A program made the position numbers and the translations under genes. 64,000 bases of DNA. Origin: Hoyosella levis (GTDB lineage Bacteria > Actinomycetota > Actinomycetes > Mycobacteriales > Mycobacteriaceae). Shown here piece by piece: positions 17,424-26,377 of the stretch. The stretch is from contig NZ_BQYM01000001.1 of the NCBI RefSeq assembly GCF_026008515.1, positions 1-64,000 on the forward strand. Direction: 5' to 3'. Below the pieces are notes generated by a model that saw only the letters and a list, made by a program, of their open reading frames with translations, did not search any database and had not been told where the DNA came from. How positions within the stretch are numbered: the stretch's first letter is position 1; every line of letters begins with the position of its first letter.

Positions 17424-17503
17424 GATCAGAGTCTGCCACCGCGCGCCAGGCCACGCACGCGACAGGGCCGCAAAGCAATAGGCGGCAAAGTAAGGTGCGG
17501 CAA

Positions 17504-18220
17504 ATGAGATTCGAGGAACTGGCCTGGCAGGACACCCCGCTCGGAGAGATCAGCCTGCGCCGCCGCTGGGACCCCCGCGTGGAACGGGACGTGCTCGAGG
17601 TCAAGCTCGGCGACGAGTACCTCATGTCGAGCATGTTCACCGAGGCAGAGGAGGAGCTCGCTCGGCTCGGGCTGGCCCTGCTCGGCACGGACGAGCGAGC
17701 CCTCGACGTGGCCGTGGGCGGCCTCGGCCTCGGCTACACCGCGATCACCGCGCTCGATGACCCACGCGTGGCATCGCTGGTGGTCATCGACGCCATTCCC
17801 GAGGTCATCACCTGGCACCGCGAAGGCCTGATACCGGCGGGCGAGCGCTTGGCCACTGATCCCCGTTGCCGCCTCGTCCACGGTGACTTCTTCGCCCTCG
17901 CCGCGGGCGACACCCTCGACCCGGACCAGCCGGGCCGCCAGTTCGATGCGATCCTCCTCGACGTCGACCACTCCCCGCGGCATGTGCTGCACCCCCGGCA
18001 CGCCGCGTTCTACGAGCTCGCCGGGCTCGAGCACCTCGCCACGCACGTGCGCCCTGGCGGTGTGTTCGCGCTGTGGTCCAACGATCCACCGGACGAGGAG
18101 TTCCTCGCCCGGCTCGCCAGCGTGTTCGCGACGTCGGAAGCGCGCGTGGTGGAGTTCCCGAACCCGCTGCAGGGTGGCACGTCCACTAACACGGTCTACG
18201 TCGCGACGACTCCTGGCTGA
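17504..18220 (+). CDS. Spermidine-synthase-like (SAM/PLP-fold) protein
   Basis: A 238-residue Rossmann-fold protein resembling spermidine synthases. The cofactor region ALDVAVGGLGLGYTAITAL, the acidic strand ASLVVIDAIPEVITWH, and DAILLDVDHSPRHVLHPRHAAFYE are visible. Polyamine synthesis is not proven; many actinobacterial relatives are unassigned. ATG at 17504 chosen; a GTG at 17495 would add three residues. A strong terminator hairpin follows at 18230-18270. Confidence 0.82.
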   Translation: MRFEELAWQDTPLGEISLRRRWDPRVERDVLEVKLGDEYLMSSMFTEAEEELARLGLALLGTDERALDVAVGGLGLGYTAITALDDPRVASLVVIDAIPEVITWHREGLIPAGERLATDPRCRLVHGDFFALAAGDTLDPDQPGRQFDAILLDVDHSPRHVLHPRHAAFYELAGLEHLATHVRPGGVFALWSNDPPDEEFLARLASVFATSEARVVEFPNPLQGGTSTNTVYVATTPG

Positions 18221-18229
18221 GGACAACGA

Positions 18230-18270
18230 GCGCCCCGCCGGTGCCCGAGAATCCGGGACCGGCGGGGCGC
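18230..18270. terminator. Bidirectional terminator hairpin
   Basis: GCGCCCCGCCGGT (18230-18242) and ACCGGCGGGGCGC (18258-18270) form a perfect 13-bp stem with a 15-nt loop, exactly between the 3' ends of two convergent genes (18220 and 18290). No long T-run is present. Confidence 0.75.
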
Positions 18271-18289
18271 CAGCGCTAGCGGGATGCGG

Positions 18290-21200
18290 CTAGGACTTCG
18301 CAGGCCACCAGGACGCGCGACCGAGCAGCAGCAACGTCGACGGCACGAGGACCGTGCGCACGAGCAGGATGTCGAGGATCATCCCGACGCCCACCACGAA
18401 GCCGAGCTGCGCGAGCAGGTAGATGCCGCCCGCCATCAGCGCGAACATTGTCACCGCGAACACCACGCCCGCGGTGGTGATGACACTGCCGGTGGCGCCG
18501 AGCGCACGGATCACCCCGAGGCGCAGCCCGCCACTAGGCCCGTTGGCATCGGCGGACTGGGCTGACTCCTGCCTGATCCGGCTGATCACCAGCATGCTGT
18601 AGTCCGCGCCCACGCCGACGAGGATGACGAACGCGATCGGGATCACCGACCAGTGCAGCGAGATGCCCAGGATGTGCTGCCAGACCAGCACGCCGATACC
18701 GATGGTGGCGATGAAGGAGACCAGCGCCCACACCATGATCACCAGCGGCGCGACAATGCTGCGCAGCATGGCCACGAGGATCAGCGTGACGGCAGCGAGC
18801 GCGATGATGGCAACAAGCGCGAAATCGCGATTGATCTCGTTCTCGAGGTCGCTGTAGACGGACCCGAACCCGGTGGTCGAGACCTCGACGTCCTCGAGCA
18901 CGGTTCCCTCCGCGGCCGCGCGGGCCGCGGACTTGATGTTATCGATCCGATCGAAGGCCTCATGGCCGAGCGCCTCGCCCTCGCTGAGCACGATCATCCG
19001 CGCGGTCTGGCCGTCGGGGGAGACGAAGAACTGGCTCGCGGTGACCAGGCGCGGGTCCTCGAACGCGAAGGCGGGCAGGTAGAAGCCCGAAGCGGTTCCC
19101 GTCGAGGCGCTCGCCCGCATCTGCTCGAGATAGCCGGTCGCCGAGCCGAGCCCAGCCGTGAGCTCATCGAGGGTCCCGGGCAACTGTCCGGTTCCATTGG
19201 CGATCTGGTTGGCGCCACCAGCGATCTGGTCTACACCGACCTCGAGCTCGCGCACCCCGGCGGAGAGGGCATCGAGCTGCCCGCGCACGGCGGTCCCGTC
19301 CCCACCGAGGACGGCGAGGGAGCCTTGCACGCGATCGGCGATCTGGCGCATGCTCACCGACATCGTCCGCATCCGCTCCGCTGCGGCGTCCGCATCGCGT
19401 CCGGCGCTGATGGCATCGCGCAGGGCCTGGGCGGAGTTGCCGCCAGTAGCAGCATCGATCATGACGAGCGCTTGCCGCACGGCGGCGCAGTGCGCGTCGG
19501 CACCGCATCCGCCGTCGCGCAGGCCGGGCCCGAACACGGCGGCGAGCAGCTCGGTCGAGTCCCGGATCGCGGTGGAGTTCGCCGCGATCACGGTGGCGGC
19601 ATTCTCGATGCCGTCGGCGAGCACGCGCATCTCGGCGAGCGCATCATCGAGGTCCATCGTGCCGCCGGATGCATCCTGCACGGCGCGCTCGACGGCGGAG
19701 ACGGTGCCGAGGATCTCGCGGGCGACCCCGACCAACTGATCGGTGCCATCGACGAGCTCGGGCATCCGTTCCCGCGCCTCGCTGGTGCCTCGCTCGAGCT
19801 CAGCGGCACCAGCCACCAGGCGGTCGAGCTCGGGCCGCTCCGCGGTGATCCGATCGCTGGCCGTGCCAAGGCCGTCCGCGATGAGCCCGGCCTGGTAGCC
19901 CAGGGAGGCCTCGGGCAGTGTCTCGCCGTCGGGCCGGGTGATCGATCGCACCTCGCCCACGCCCTTGACCTCGGAGATGCTGCGGGCCATGTGCTCGAGC
20001 GCCGCTAGGTCCTCGGTGTTGCGCAGGTCGTGGTCCGCGCGGACGATCACGTACTCGGGGAGCAGCTCGTTGTGGGGGAAATGCTTCGAGGCGAGCTGGT
20101 AGCCGAGGTTGCTGCGGGAGTCGCTGGGCTGGGCGCTGAACTCATCGAAGTTCGCCTCATGGGTGAGCGCGACGAGCGCGAAGGGCACGAGCACTAGCAC
20201 CGAGAGCGCGAACGCGGGCAGGGGCCGGCGGACCACGCGCGCCCCAGCACGCCTCCAGCGGCGCTCGGGGGTCCGCTTGCCGGGCTTGCCCGGGAGCGGA
20301 TCAGCCCGGCCTCCGCGCCCGAGGACTGCGAGCAGGGCCGGGCCAAGTGTTAGCGCCGCGGCGAGGGAGACGAGGATGCCGACGGCGATAGGGGGACCGG
20401 CGGTGCGGAAGATGCCTACCTTGGTGAAAAGCATGGCCATGCAGGCGGCGGCGATGGTCAGGCCCGAGGCGATGATGACGACCGCGATGCCGCCGATGGC
20501 GTCGGCCGCGGCCTCCTGCACGTCGAGGCCCTGCTTCCGTGCCTCGTGGTAGCGGCCGATGATGAACACGGCGTAGTCGGTGGCCGCGCCGATGACCAGC
20601 GCGGTCATCAGTGCCGCGGTGAACATCGACATCTCCAGGATGCCGGCCTGGCCCAGCATGCCGACGACCGGGCGAGCCGTGCCCAGGCCAACGCCGAGTA
20701 GGGCGAGCGCGATGACGACGGTAGCGATGCGTCGGTAGGCGATCAGCAGCGCGAGGCTGATGAGGATGATGCTGACGCCGGTGATCAGGAGCATCCCGTG
20801 ATCGACCGCGCGCAGCTGGTCGGATGTGGTGGCGACCGGTCCGGTGAACTCGACGTCGAGCCCGTCTGGCCGGGGCAGGGTGTCGGCGAGCTCTCGGACG
20901 GCATCGGTGGCCTGGGTGGCCTCGGTGGTCCCGTTGCCGCCGTTGAGCACCGTCATCAGGGTGACGGCCTTGCCGTCCTCGCTGGTGGTGAGCTCGCGGG
21001 CCTCGGGGGTCGATTGCAGGTCAAGGATGTAGGCGACGTGCTCGGGCGTCGCGATGAGTCCTTCGGCGAGCTGCTCGTAGTAGTCGCGGTCCTGCTCGTC
21101 GAATCCGTCCTCGCTGGCGAGGACGAAGAACCCGATGGCGGAGGATTCGGGATTATCGAAGTCGCGGGACATCTCGATCAGGGCCTGGTTGGCCTCGTTG

Positions 21201-21367
21201 TCGTGAGGGATGAACGCGGCCGAGTTGTCGGCGATCACCCGCTCGAGCTGCGGCACGGCGACGTTGAGCCCGACGAGCGCGAAGATCCATGCGGCGATGA
21301 TCCAGCGGGCATGGCGGGCAGCGAACGCGCCGAGCCGCCTAAAGGGTGGACTGGTCGAGTGGGCCAT
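18290..21367 (-). CDS. MMPL family RND transporter
   Basis: A 1025-residue transporter of the MMPL/RND superfamily with two six-helix halves. The first helix lies near residues 18-38, and conserved segments are TDYAVFIIGRYHEAR in the first half and GVGADYSMLVISRIRQES in the second. A long external region (about 420-760) has many Ala/Glu/Asp helices, resembling coiled coil. MMPL proteins export lipids in mycolic-acid bacteria; the substrate here is unknown. AAGGAG precedes the ATG at 21367. An inverted repeat at 21422-21439 upstream could be its operator. Confidence 0.92.
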   Translation of the reverse strand: MAHSTSPPFRRLGAFAARHARWIIAAWIFALVGLNVAVPQLERVIADNSAAFIPHDNEANQALIEMSRDFDNPESSAIGFFVLASEDGFDEQDRDYYEQLAEGLIATPEHVAYILDLQSTPEARELTTSEDGKAVTLMTVLNGGNGTTEATQATDAVRELADTLPRPDGLDVEFTGPVATTSDQLRAVDHGMLLITGVSIILISLALLIAYRRIATVVIALALLGVGLGTARPVVGMLGQAGILEMSMFTAALMTALVIGAATDYAVFIIGRYHEARKQGLDVQEAAADAIGGIAVVIIASGLTIAAACMAMLFTKVGIFRTAGPPIAVGILVSLAAALTLGPALLAVLGRGGRADPLPGKPGKRTPERRWRRAGARVVRRPLPAFALSVLVLVPFALVALTHEANFDEFSAQPSDSRSNLGYQLASKHFPHNELLPEYVIVRADHDLRNTEDLAALEHMARSISEVKGVGEVRSITRPDGETLPEASLGYQAGLIADGLGTASDRITAERPELDRLVAGAAELERGTSEARERMPELVDGTDQLVGVAREILGTVSAVERAVQDASGGTMDLDDALAEMRVLADGIENAATVIAANSTAIRDSTELLAAVFGPGLRDGGCGADAHCAAVRQALVMIDAATGGNSAQALRDAISAGRDADAAAERMRTMSVSMRQIADRVQGSLAVLGGDGTAVRGQLDALSAGVRELEVGVDQIAGGANQIANGTGQLPGTLDELTAGLGSATGYLEQMRASASTGTASGFYLPAFAFEDPRLVTASQFFVSPDGQTARMIVLSEGEALGHEAFDRIDNIKSAARAAAEGTVLEDVEVSTTGFGSVYSDLENEINRDFALVAIIALAAVTLILVAMLRSIVAPLVIMVWALVSFIATIGIGVLVWQHILGISLHWSVIPIAFVILVGVGADYSMLVISRIRQESAQSADANGPSGGLRLGVIRALGATGSVITTAGVVFAVTMFALMAGGIYLLAQLGFVVGVGMILDILLVRTVLVPSTLLLLGRASWWPAKS

Positions 21368-21421
21368 CAGTGCTCCTTGGTGCGCATCGTCATTGATGCG
21401 GGAATGCTCAGCCAATATGTC

Positions 21422-21439
21422 CTATGCAGTAGAGCATAG
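21422..21439. promoter_or_regulatory. Inverted repeat upstream of MMPL gene
   Basis: CTATGC (21422-21427) and GCATAG (21434-21439) form a 6-bp perfect inverted repeat with a 6-nt spacer, 55 bp before the MMPL start. Its size fits a TetR- or MarR-type operator; no such regulator gene is adjacent. Confidence 0.4.
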
Positions 21440-21500
21440 AGACGAGCGCAGGCGACCCTGCTCGTGATGAAGGGCACACAGGCAGTGCTAGGCGCGCGAC

Positions 21501-22034
21501 CTACTCGCCCCGCGCTGCCGCCTCCAGGGCAGCGAGATAGCGCCGGGCCACCGCGCGCTGGACGAGCCGGGGCAGGAACCAGCCAAGGCGCGTGTACCAG
21601 CGACCAGCAGCACTGAACGCGACGATCCGCGCGGTCACCTGCCCCGACTCCTGGTCAAGCTCGACGATGAACGCTTCCTCGCCCCGCTCGGGATGCCCTC
21701 TCAGCGTTCCGTACGCGAAGCCGTGGCGGGCTGGCTCATCGACGACCGCCACCACGCGGCACGGCGCGAGGAATCCCGCGCGACCTGGTCCGACCCGGAG
21801 CACGACAACGGCACCAACGACGGCCCGGGCATGCGAGGACCACACCGACAGGCCAGCCCCGCGATGCGCGTCCCACTGGACCAGCGCGTCCGCCGCTCGC
21901 CCGAACGCGTCCGCTCCAGCGCCGATCACCCGCTCGATCCGGATCACGTGGTAGCCGCTGGGCAATGGCGGGGAAAGGGTGGCACCCACCTCGCTGTAGG
22001 TCAGGGGCAGGTCCTCGAATCGGCGCACGTCCAT
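21501..22034 (-). CDS. DUF1990 domain protein
   Basis: A 177-residue protein of the DUF1990 family. Typical segments are LTYSEVGAT near the start, GYHVIRIERVIGAG, FAYGTLRGHPERGEEAFIVE in the centre and RWYTRLGWFLPRLVQRAVARRYL at the end. No function is known; the fold resembles START-like proteins. The ATG at 22034 is favoured because the family begins there, though the AGG just before it is unusually close. Confidence 0.85.
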   Translation of the reverse strand: MDVRRFEDLPLTYSEVGATLSPPLPSGYHVIRIERVIGAGADAFGRAADALVQWDAHRGAGLSVWSSHARAVVGAVVVLRVGPGRAGFLAPCRVVAVVDEPARHGFAYGTLRGHPERGEEAFIVELDQESGQVTARIVAFSAAGRWYTRLGWFLPRLVQRAVARRYLAALEAAARGE

Positions 22035-22266
22035 CCTCCGATGATTCGCGGGAGCCCTGCTCGCCGCAACCCGTCGCTGCGCAGCCTGGTGCGAGCGGCA
22101 CACCGGTATGACCGCTCCGGGCCACCCGCGGGGCCGCCACGTTCTAGACTTGTGTCGCCGGAACAACTAGGCGAGAGTCAATACGACAAAATCGACACGC
22201 TAGTGCCCGCTTGGTGCCCAGCTACGGGCACGGGCTAGTGGGGCCTTGAAGGAGACAGGGACGAAC

Positions 22267-23001
22267 ATGGCCGATAGCGAAGCGGTCGAGCACCACCCGG
22301 ACTTCAGTGGCAACCAGACTCTGTACTGGATACTCAAGTTCGCGATCATCGGACCGTTCTTGAAGGTGTGCAACCATCCCGAGTTCCTCGGCGTCGAGAA
22401 CGTTCCCAAGGACGGCCCGGCGATCATCGCCGGCAACCATATGTCCATCGCGGACTGGTTGTTCGCCCCCCTCGCTGCGCCCCGTCGCATCTCGTACCTG
22501 GCGAAGAACGAGTACTTCACCAGCCCCGGCCTTTCGGGGAAGTTCCAGCGGTTCTTCTTCTCCCAGACCGGGCAGGTCCCCATCGATCGCACGGGTGCCA
22601 GCGCTGCCGAGAACGCTCTCGCCACTGCCAAGCGCCTGCTCAAGGAAGGCCGCCTCGTCGGGCTGTATCCCGAGGGGACCCGCTCGCCCGACGGCAAGCT
22701 CTACCGCGGCAAGACCGGCGTCGCGCGCATCGCGCTGGAGACCGGCGTGCCCATCATCCCTGTCGGCGTCGTCGGCACCGACAAGGTCTGCCCGCCAGGG
22801 AAGAACACCTGGAACCGCACCAAGGTCACGGTGACCTTCGGTACGCCGATCGACCCCGCTACCTTCGGCAGCAGCGGGGACAAGGCCGCCGAGCGCGCGC
22901 TCACCGACCACATCATGGAGCGAATCCAGGCCCTCACTGGCCAGGAATACGTCAACGACTACGCCCCTCGCGGGCAGCGGAAGAAGCCGCGCGGCGAGTA
23001 G
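22267..23001 (+). CDS. 1-acyl-sn-glycerol-3-phosphate acyltransferase (PlsC-like)
   Basis: A 244-residue acyltransferase. The catalytic NHMSIAD motif (H58, D63) and the substrate-binding YPEGTRSPDG (134-143) are present. It would acylate lysophosphatidate in phospholipid or triacylglycerol synthesis at the membrane surface. The ATG at 22267 is preceded by AAGGAG about 12 nt upstream; a TTG at 22246 would add seven residues. A family B stem-loop follows its stop codon. Confidence 0.93.
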   Translation: MADSEAVEHHPDFSGNQTLYWILKFAIIGPFLKVCNHPEFLGVENVPKDGPAIIAGNHMSIADWLFAPLAAPRRISYLAKNEYFTSPGLSGKFQRFFFSQTGQVPIDRTGASAAENALATAKRLLKEGRLVGLYPEGTRSPDGKLYRGKTGVARIALETGVPIIPVGVVGTDKVCPPGKNTWNRTKVTVTFGTPIDPATFGSSGDKAAERALTDHIMERIQALTGQEYVNDYAPRGQRKKPRGE

Positions 23002-23032
23002 CGGGCCCTGCTGCCGCCTCGGGCACCTGCTG

Positions 23033-23112
23033 CAAACGCGATAGAAGCCGTCGGAAAATCTGGACCGCTTCTATCGCGTTTGACGATTCCGCGTGCTTTT
23101 ACTGCCGGGTGC
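23033..23112 (+). repeat. Family B stem-loop element (B1)
   Basis: CAAACGCGATAGAAGC (23033-23048) and GCTTCTATCGCGTTTG (23067-23082) form a perfect 16-bp inverted repeat with an 18-nt loop, followed by a tail rich in GTGCTT and CTGCCGGGTGC. The same layout occurs at 63440-63519 with paired base changes in the stem. It follows plsC and may act as its terminator. The rest of the 23002-23400 gap holds only the short frame at 23234. Confidence 0.75.
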
Positions 23113-23233
23113 TCGCGTCGGTGGTTACAAGGCAGGGATTCGGTCCCCTCCGCTCGAAAATGCGTGGACGGGCGATTGGGCGCGTGCTAGCTTCAGCTTG
23201 TCGTTGGTGGTCACAAGAGCGGGAGGCCGGTCC

Positions 23234-23302
23234 ATGATTGCGGTGAAGATCGCTGCCGCGTGCAGCGCCCGGAACAGTCATTCCTCCCGGGCCCCGATCT
23301 GA
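23234..23302 (+). CDS. Possible 22-codon upstream ORF before rsgA
   Basis: ATG at 23234, preceded at good distance by GGGAGG (23221-23226), opens a 22-codon frame (MIAVKIAAACSARNSHSS...) ending at 23302, about 100 bp before rsgA. The ribosome site is better than that of many real genes here, but the peptide is too short to judge. It could be a leader peptide or chance. Confidence 0.22.
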   Translation: MIAVKIAAACSARNSHSSRAPI

Positions 23303-23400
23303 CCGACGCCCATGGGCCGCTCGCGGCCTAGCTCTACATCCATCGTTGATGATGGAACACCTCAGTCCAGTACCGGGGCCCCTTCCCGAAGGGTCCTACC

Positions 23401-24486
23401 GTGCAACCATCGCACGATTCTCCATGCCCGTCCGAGCGCCTCCTGGCACTCGGCTGGGACGATTCACGTGCCGAGCAATTCGCCGAGCACGCCGCCGCTG
23501 GTCTCGTGCCTGCCCGTGTGGTGCGGGTTGATCGGGGCCGCTGCGACACGATCACCGACGCAGGCCCTGTCCGCGCTTCGAGCATTGCCGTGGCGAGCGA
23601 CGATCCCGAGCTCACGGTGTGCACGGGCGACTGGGTGGCCCTGCGCACTGGCCCCGAGCCCGAAGTGGTCGCGATGCTGCCACGCCGCAGCGCGATCAAC
23701 CGGGCGTCCGCCGATCGCACGTCCCACCGGCAGGTCCTGGCCGCGAACGTCGACACCGTCGTCATCGTGGTCTCGCTCGCGATGCCGATCAAGGCTGGTC
23801 GCATCGAGCGGCTGCTCGCGCTCGCCTGGAACAGTGGCACGCGGCCCGTGATCGCGCTCACCAAGGCCGATGTCGCCGACGATGCCAGCCTGGCCCGTGC
23901 CATCGTGGAAGCTGTCGCCGCGGGCGTGGACGTCGTGACCACCAGCGCCACCACCGGCGAGGGCCTCGGCCCGCTCGCGGACGCCATCACGGGCACCGCG
24001 GTCCTGCTCGGCCCGTCCGGCGCCGGGAAGTCCACGCTCGCCAATGCCCTGCTCGGGCGCGACCTCATGGGCACCAACGAGGTTCGCGGCGCTGATGGGA
24101 AGGGGCGCCACACCACCGTGCATCGCCAGCTCCTGCCGCTTCCGGGTGGCGGCGCGCTCATCGACACCCCAGGCCTGCGCAGCATCGGCATCCAGGATGT
24201 CACCGACGGCGTCGAGCAGGTGTTCGCCGACATCGAGGAGCTTGCGGCCGACTGCTCGTTCCGCGATTGCGCGCACCGCAGCGAACCGGGGTGCGCCGTG
24301 CAGGCGGCCATCGCCGCGGGCGAGCTTGATGCGCGCAGGCTCGATCGCTACCGCAAGCTCCTGCGCGAGAGCGAATGGGCCGCGAGCCGGGGAGATTCAC
24401 GCAAGGCCAGCAAGCGCACCAAGGAGCACAAGGCGATCACCAAGGAGATCCGGGCGCTGTACCGCTTCCGGGATCAGCAGCGCTAG
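23401..24486 (+). CDS. rsgA: Ribosome small-subunit-dependent GTPase A
   Basis: A 361-residue circularly permuted GTPase that acts late in 30S ribosome maturation. The order is N-terminal OB-like domain, G4 TKAD (154-157), G5 TSA (181-183), G1 GPSGAGKS (204-211), G3 DTPG (255-258), then a zinc knuckle with Cys285, Cys290, His292 and Cys298. The start is GTG at 23401 with GAAGGG upstream. It is longer than the N-terminus of some homologues but complete. Neighbours are functionally unrelated. Confidence 0.95.
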   Translation: MQPSHDSPCPSERLLALGWDDSRAEQFAEHAAAGLVPARVVRVDRGRCDTITDAGPVRASSIAVASDDPELTVCTGDWVALRTGPEPEVVAMLPRRSAINRASADRTSHRQVLAANVDTVVIVVSLAMPIKAGRIERLLALAWNSGTRPVIALTKADVADDASLARAIVEAVAAGVDVVTTSATTGEGLGPLADAITGTAVLLGPSGAGKSTLANALLGRDLMGTNEVRGADGKGRHTTVHRQLLPLPGGGALIDTPGLRSIGIQDVTDGVEQVFADIEELAADCSFRDCAHRSEPGCAVQAAIAAGELDARRLDRYRKLLRESEWAASRGDSRKASKRTKEHKAITKEIRALYRFRDQQR

Positions 24487-24508
24487 GCCATCTCGCGAAG
24501 CCCCGCGG

Positions 24509-25714
24509 CTACGCGGCGTGCGATGCGTGCGCGGACGCACCGATCGCCGCTCCGTCGCGGCCCGTCAGGGTGCGTAGGAACGCGATCTGATCGTCGCGGC
24601 CATCCCGCGACAGCTTGTCGAGGGCGCCGGGGACGACGCGCGCGGCGAGGTGGCGAGCGAGGTTGATCGGTAGCCGCATCGCGGGATACCAGGGTGGCAT
24701 GTAGCCGAACAGGCCGAGCTGGCGCATCGCCTCGGGGCCGAGGAATACCGTCGCGAGGGAGAGGTGCTGCGCCCAGGCGATCCGGCCGCGAACCGGTCCG
24801 AAGCTGGAGTAGTGCCAGGCGAGGGGCTCGCGGGCCATGGGGCGGGCCAGCCGCATCGAGGTCTCATCGGGGTTCGTGATGGCCATCAAGGTGTGATAGA
24901 GCACGCGCACCCCGTCGCGGAATGAACGCGGCAGCCACTGGTCCTCGACTCCCATCAGCCAGCCCACGTACCGGGTCACATGGATGGCCGCATCGAGTTC
25001 GCGCGGAGTGGCGAGAATGCCGAGGGCTGCCGCGCCGATGCTGGGTGCGATGAGCGCGCCCACGAGCGTCGCGGCCATGTCGGTCTGGTTGATCGGGATG
25101 CCCCACTGCTCGGTGCGCCAGTCGGGCATGGCGGCGACATGCCGGCGAACGTAGGAATGAATCAGTCGCACGTGCAGCGTTGACCGGTAGCCGGGCCCGA
25201 GGACGTCCATGCCGCCGGTGGCGGTCACGTCGAGTGCCCACTGGGCGGTCTCGGCGAACCGTTGCGCGGATCCCTTCTCCAGCGCACCGGTGCGGAGCAA
25301 TGTCTGGTTGAATCCTGACGCGAGGTAGCCGCCCATCAGCGAGACATCCCTCGCCAGGTAGAAGCCGTCGAGGCCGCCGCGCTGCAGGACCTTCTCGCCG
25401 AGCCGGAGCTTGTCCCGGTCCAGCCAGGGCGGGGGAGTCTCGTAGTGGGCGAAGAACGCCCGGAGCGGCTCGGGCGCATCGGGGATCGTATCGATGCCAG
25501 ACCGCAGCGCTTGCTCGAACAGCGGCCGTGTCCCCTTGCCCTCGCTTGCCATCCACTCGACAAGCTCGTCCATCATGGGATCGCCCCGAAGCAGACCGCT
25601 GCCCAGCTCATCCCACTGCTGCGGCGATGGCTTTCCCACGCCGAGCAGCAGCGCGACGGGCGTGAGGCCGGGCACCGGACGGGGCCTATCGGGATGACGA
25701 ATCGGAATGTTCAT
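24509..25714 (-). CDS. MpaB-family oxygenase (DUF2236)
   Basis: A 401-residue DUF2236 protein, the family that includes latex-clearing protein and fungal MpaB, haem-dependent oxygenases or peroxygenases. Visible family parts are RDVSLMGGYLASGFNQTLLRTGAL near residue 130, STLHVRLIHSYVRRH near 180, and WGIPINQTDMAATLVGAL. The substrate is unknown but probably an unsaturated lipid or isoprenoid. The ATG overlaps the stop of the TetR gene (ATGA), so it is probably the regulator's target. A second family member is at 52752-53843. Confidence 0.85.
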   Translation of the reverse strand: MNIPIRHPDRPRPVPGLTPVALLLGVGKPSPQQWDELGSGLLRGDPMMDELVEWMASEGKGTRPLFEQALRSGIDTIPDAPEPLRAFFAHYETPPPWLDRDKLRLGEKVLQRGGLDGFYLARDVSLMGGYLASGFNQTLLRTGALEKGSAQRFAETAQWALDVTATGGMDVLGPGYRSTLHVRLIHSYVRRHVAAMPDWRTEQWGIPINQTDMAATLVGALIAPSIGAAALGILATPRELDAAIHVTRYVGWLMGVEDQWLPRSFRDGVRVLYHTLMAITNPDETSMRLARPMAREPLAWHYSSFGPVRGRIAWAQHLSLATVFLGPEAMRQLGLFGYMPPWYPAMRLPINLARHLAARVVPGALDKLSRDGRDDQIAFLRTLTGRDGAAIGASAHASHAA

Positions 25715-26319
25715 GCTTGCTCCTTCGAGCTGGTTCCCTGCCTGACCAGCGGCACGATGGCTGCCCGCACGAACTGGCGGGCCTGGTCCTCGTCGTCGAA
25801 TCGCAGACCACCCCGGGGCGTCAGCAGCACGGAATGGGCCAGGCGCGCGACGATCTCCGCGATGGGGCGGGGGTCGTACTTCTCGATCAGGCCCATCGCC
25901 TGCGCGCTCTCGAGCACGGCAACGATGTACTCGATACCAAGGGTGACGCCTCGCTCGCCGCGCACCGTCACGAACTCGAGGATCTCTTCCGGTGCCACCT
26001 TGAGCAGATTGACCACCACCGGGTGCTCCTGGGTCTGACGGAGAACGTGGAGGACAGTCTCCTCGATCTGCTGCTCGACCGCCTCGTGGGCGGTCACGAT
26101 GGCGGTGAGCTCGGCGAGGAGCCGCTGGACCTCTCGCGCCAGCACAACCTCGACGAGGCTGTCCTTGTTCGCGAACTTCCGGTAGATCGTGACGCGGTTG
26201 ACTCCAGCTCGACGGGCAATGTCATCCATGCTGCTGCGGCGGATGCCCACCTGCATGATCCGCGCGCGGGCGGCGTCGAGGATCGCTTCCTCGGTGTCCT
26301 CGGAACCCGGAGCATGCAT
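25711..26319 (-). CDS. TetR/AcrR family regulator
   Basis: A 202-residue TetR-type repressor. The DNA-binding domain (about 10-58) has ILDAARARIMQVGIRRSSMDDIARRAGVNRVTIYRKF with the usual helix-turn-helix, and the C-terminal part is a helical ligand domain. Its stop overlaps the MpaB start by 4 bp. An inverted repeat TGCAACA/TGTTGCA at the start codon (26319-26345) is the likely self-operator. The likely inducer is a substrate of the MpaB enzyme; this is inference. Confidence 0.93.
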   Translation of the reverse strand: MHAPGSEDTEEAILDAARARIMQVGIRRSSMDDIARRAGVNRVTIYRKFANKDSLVEVVLAREVQRLLAELTAIVTAHEAVEQQIEETVLHVLRQTQEHPVVVNLLKVAPEEILEFVTVRGERGVTLGIEYIVAVLESAQAMGLIEKYDPRPIAEIVARLAHSVLLTPRGGLRFDDEDQARQFVRAAIVPLVRQGTSSKEQA

Positions 26320-26345
26320 GCAACAAAACTACAACTGCTGTTGCA
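26319..26345. promoter_or_regulatory. Inverted repeat at TetR start (likely operator)
   Basis: TGCAACA (26319-26325) and TGTTGCA (26339-26345) form a perfect 7-bp inverted repeat overlapping the start of the TetR gene, in a short AT-rich stretch. Placement fits TetR autorepression. Confidence 0.55.
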
Positions 26346-26377
26346 TTGTGTCAATCGCGGGACTTGCCACCCACTCG

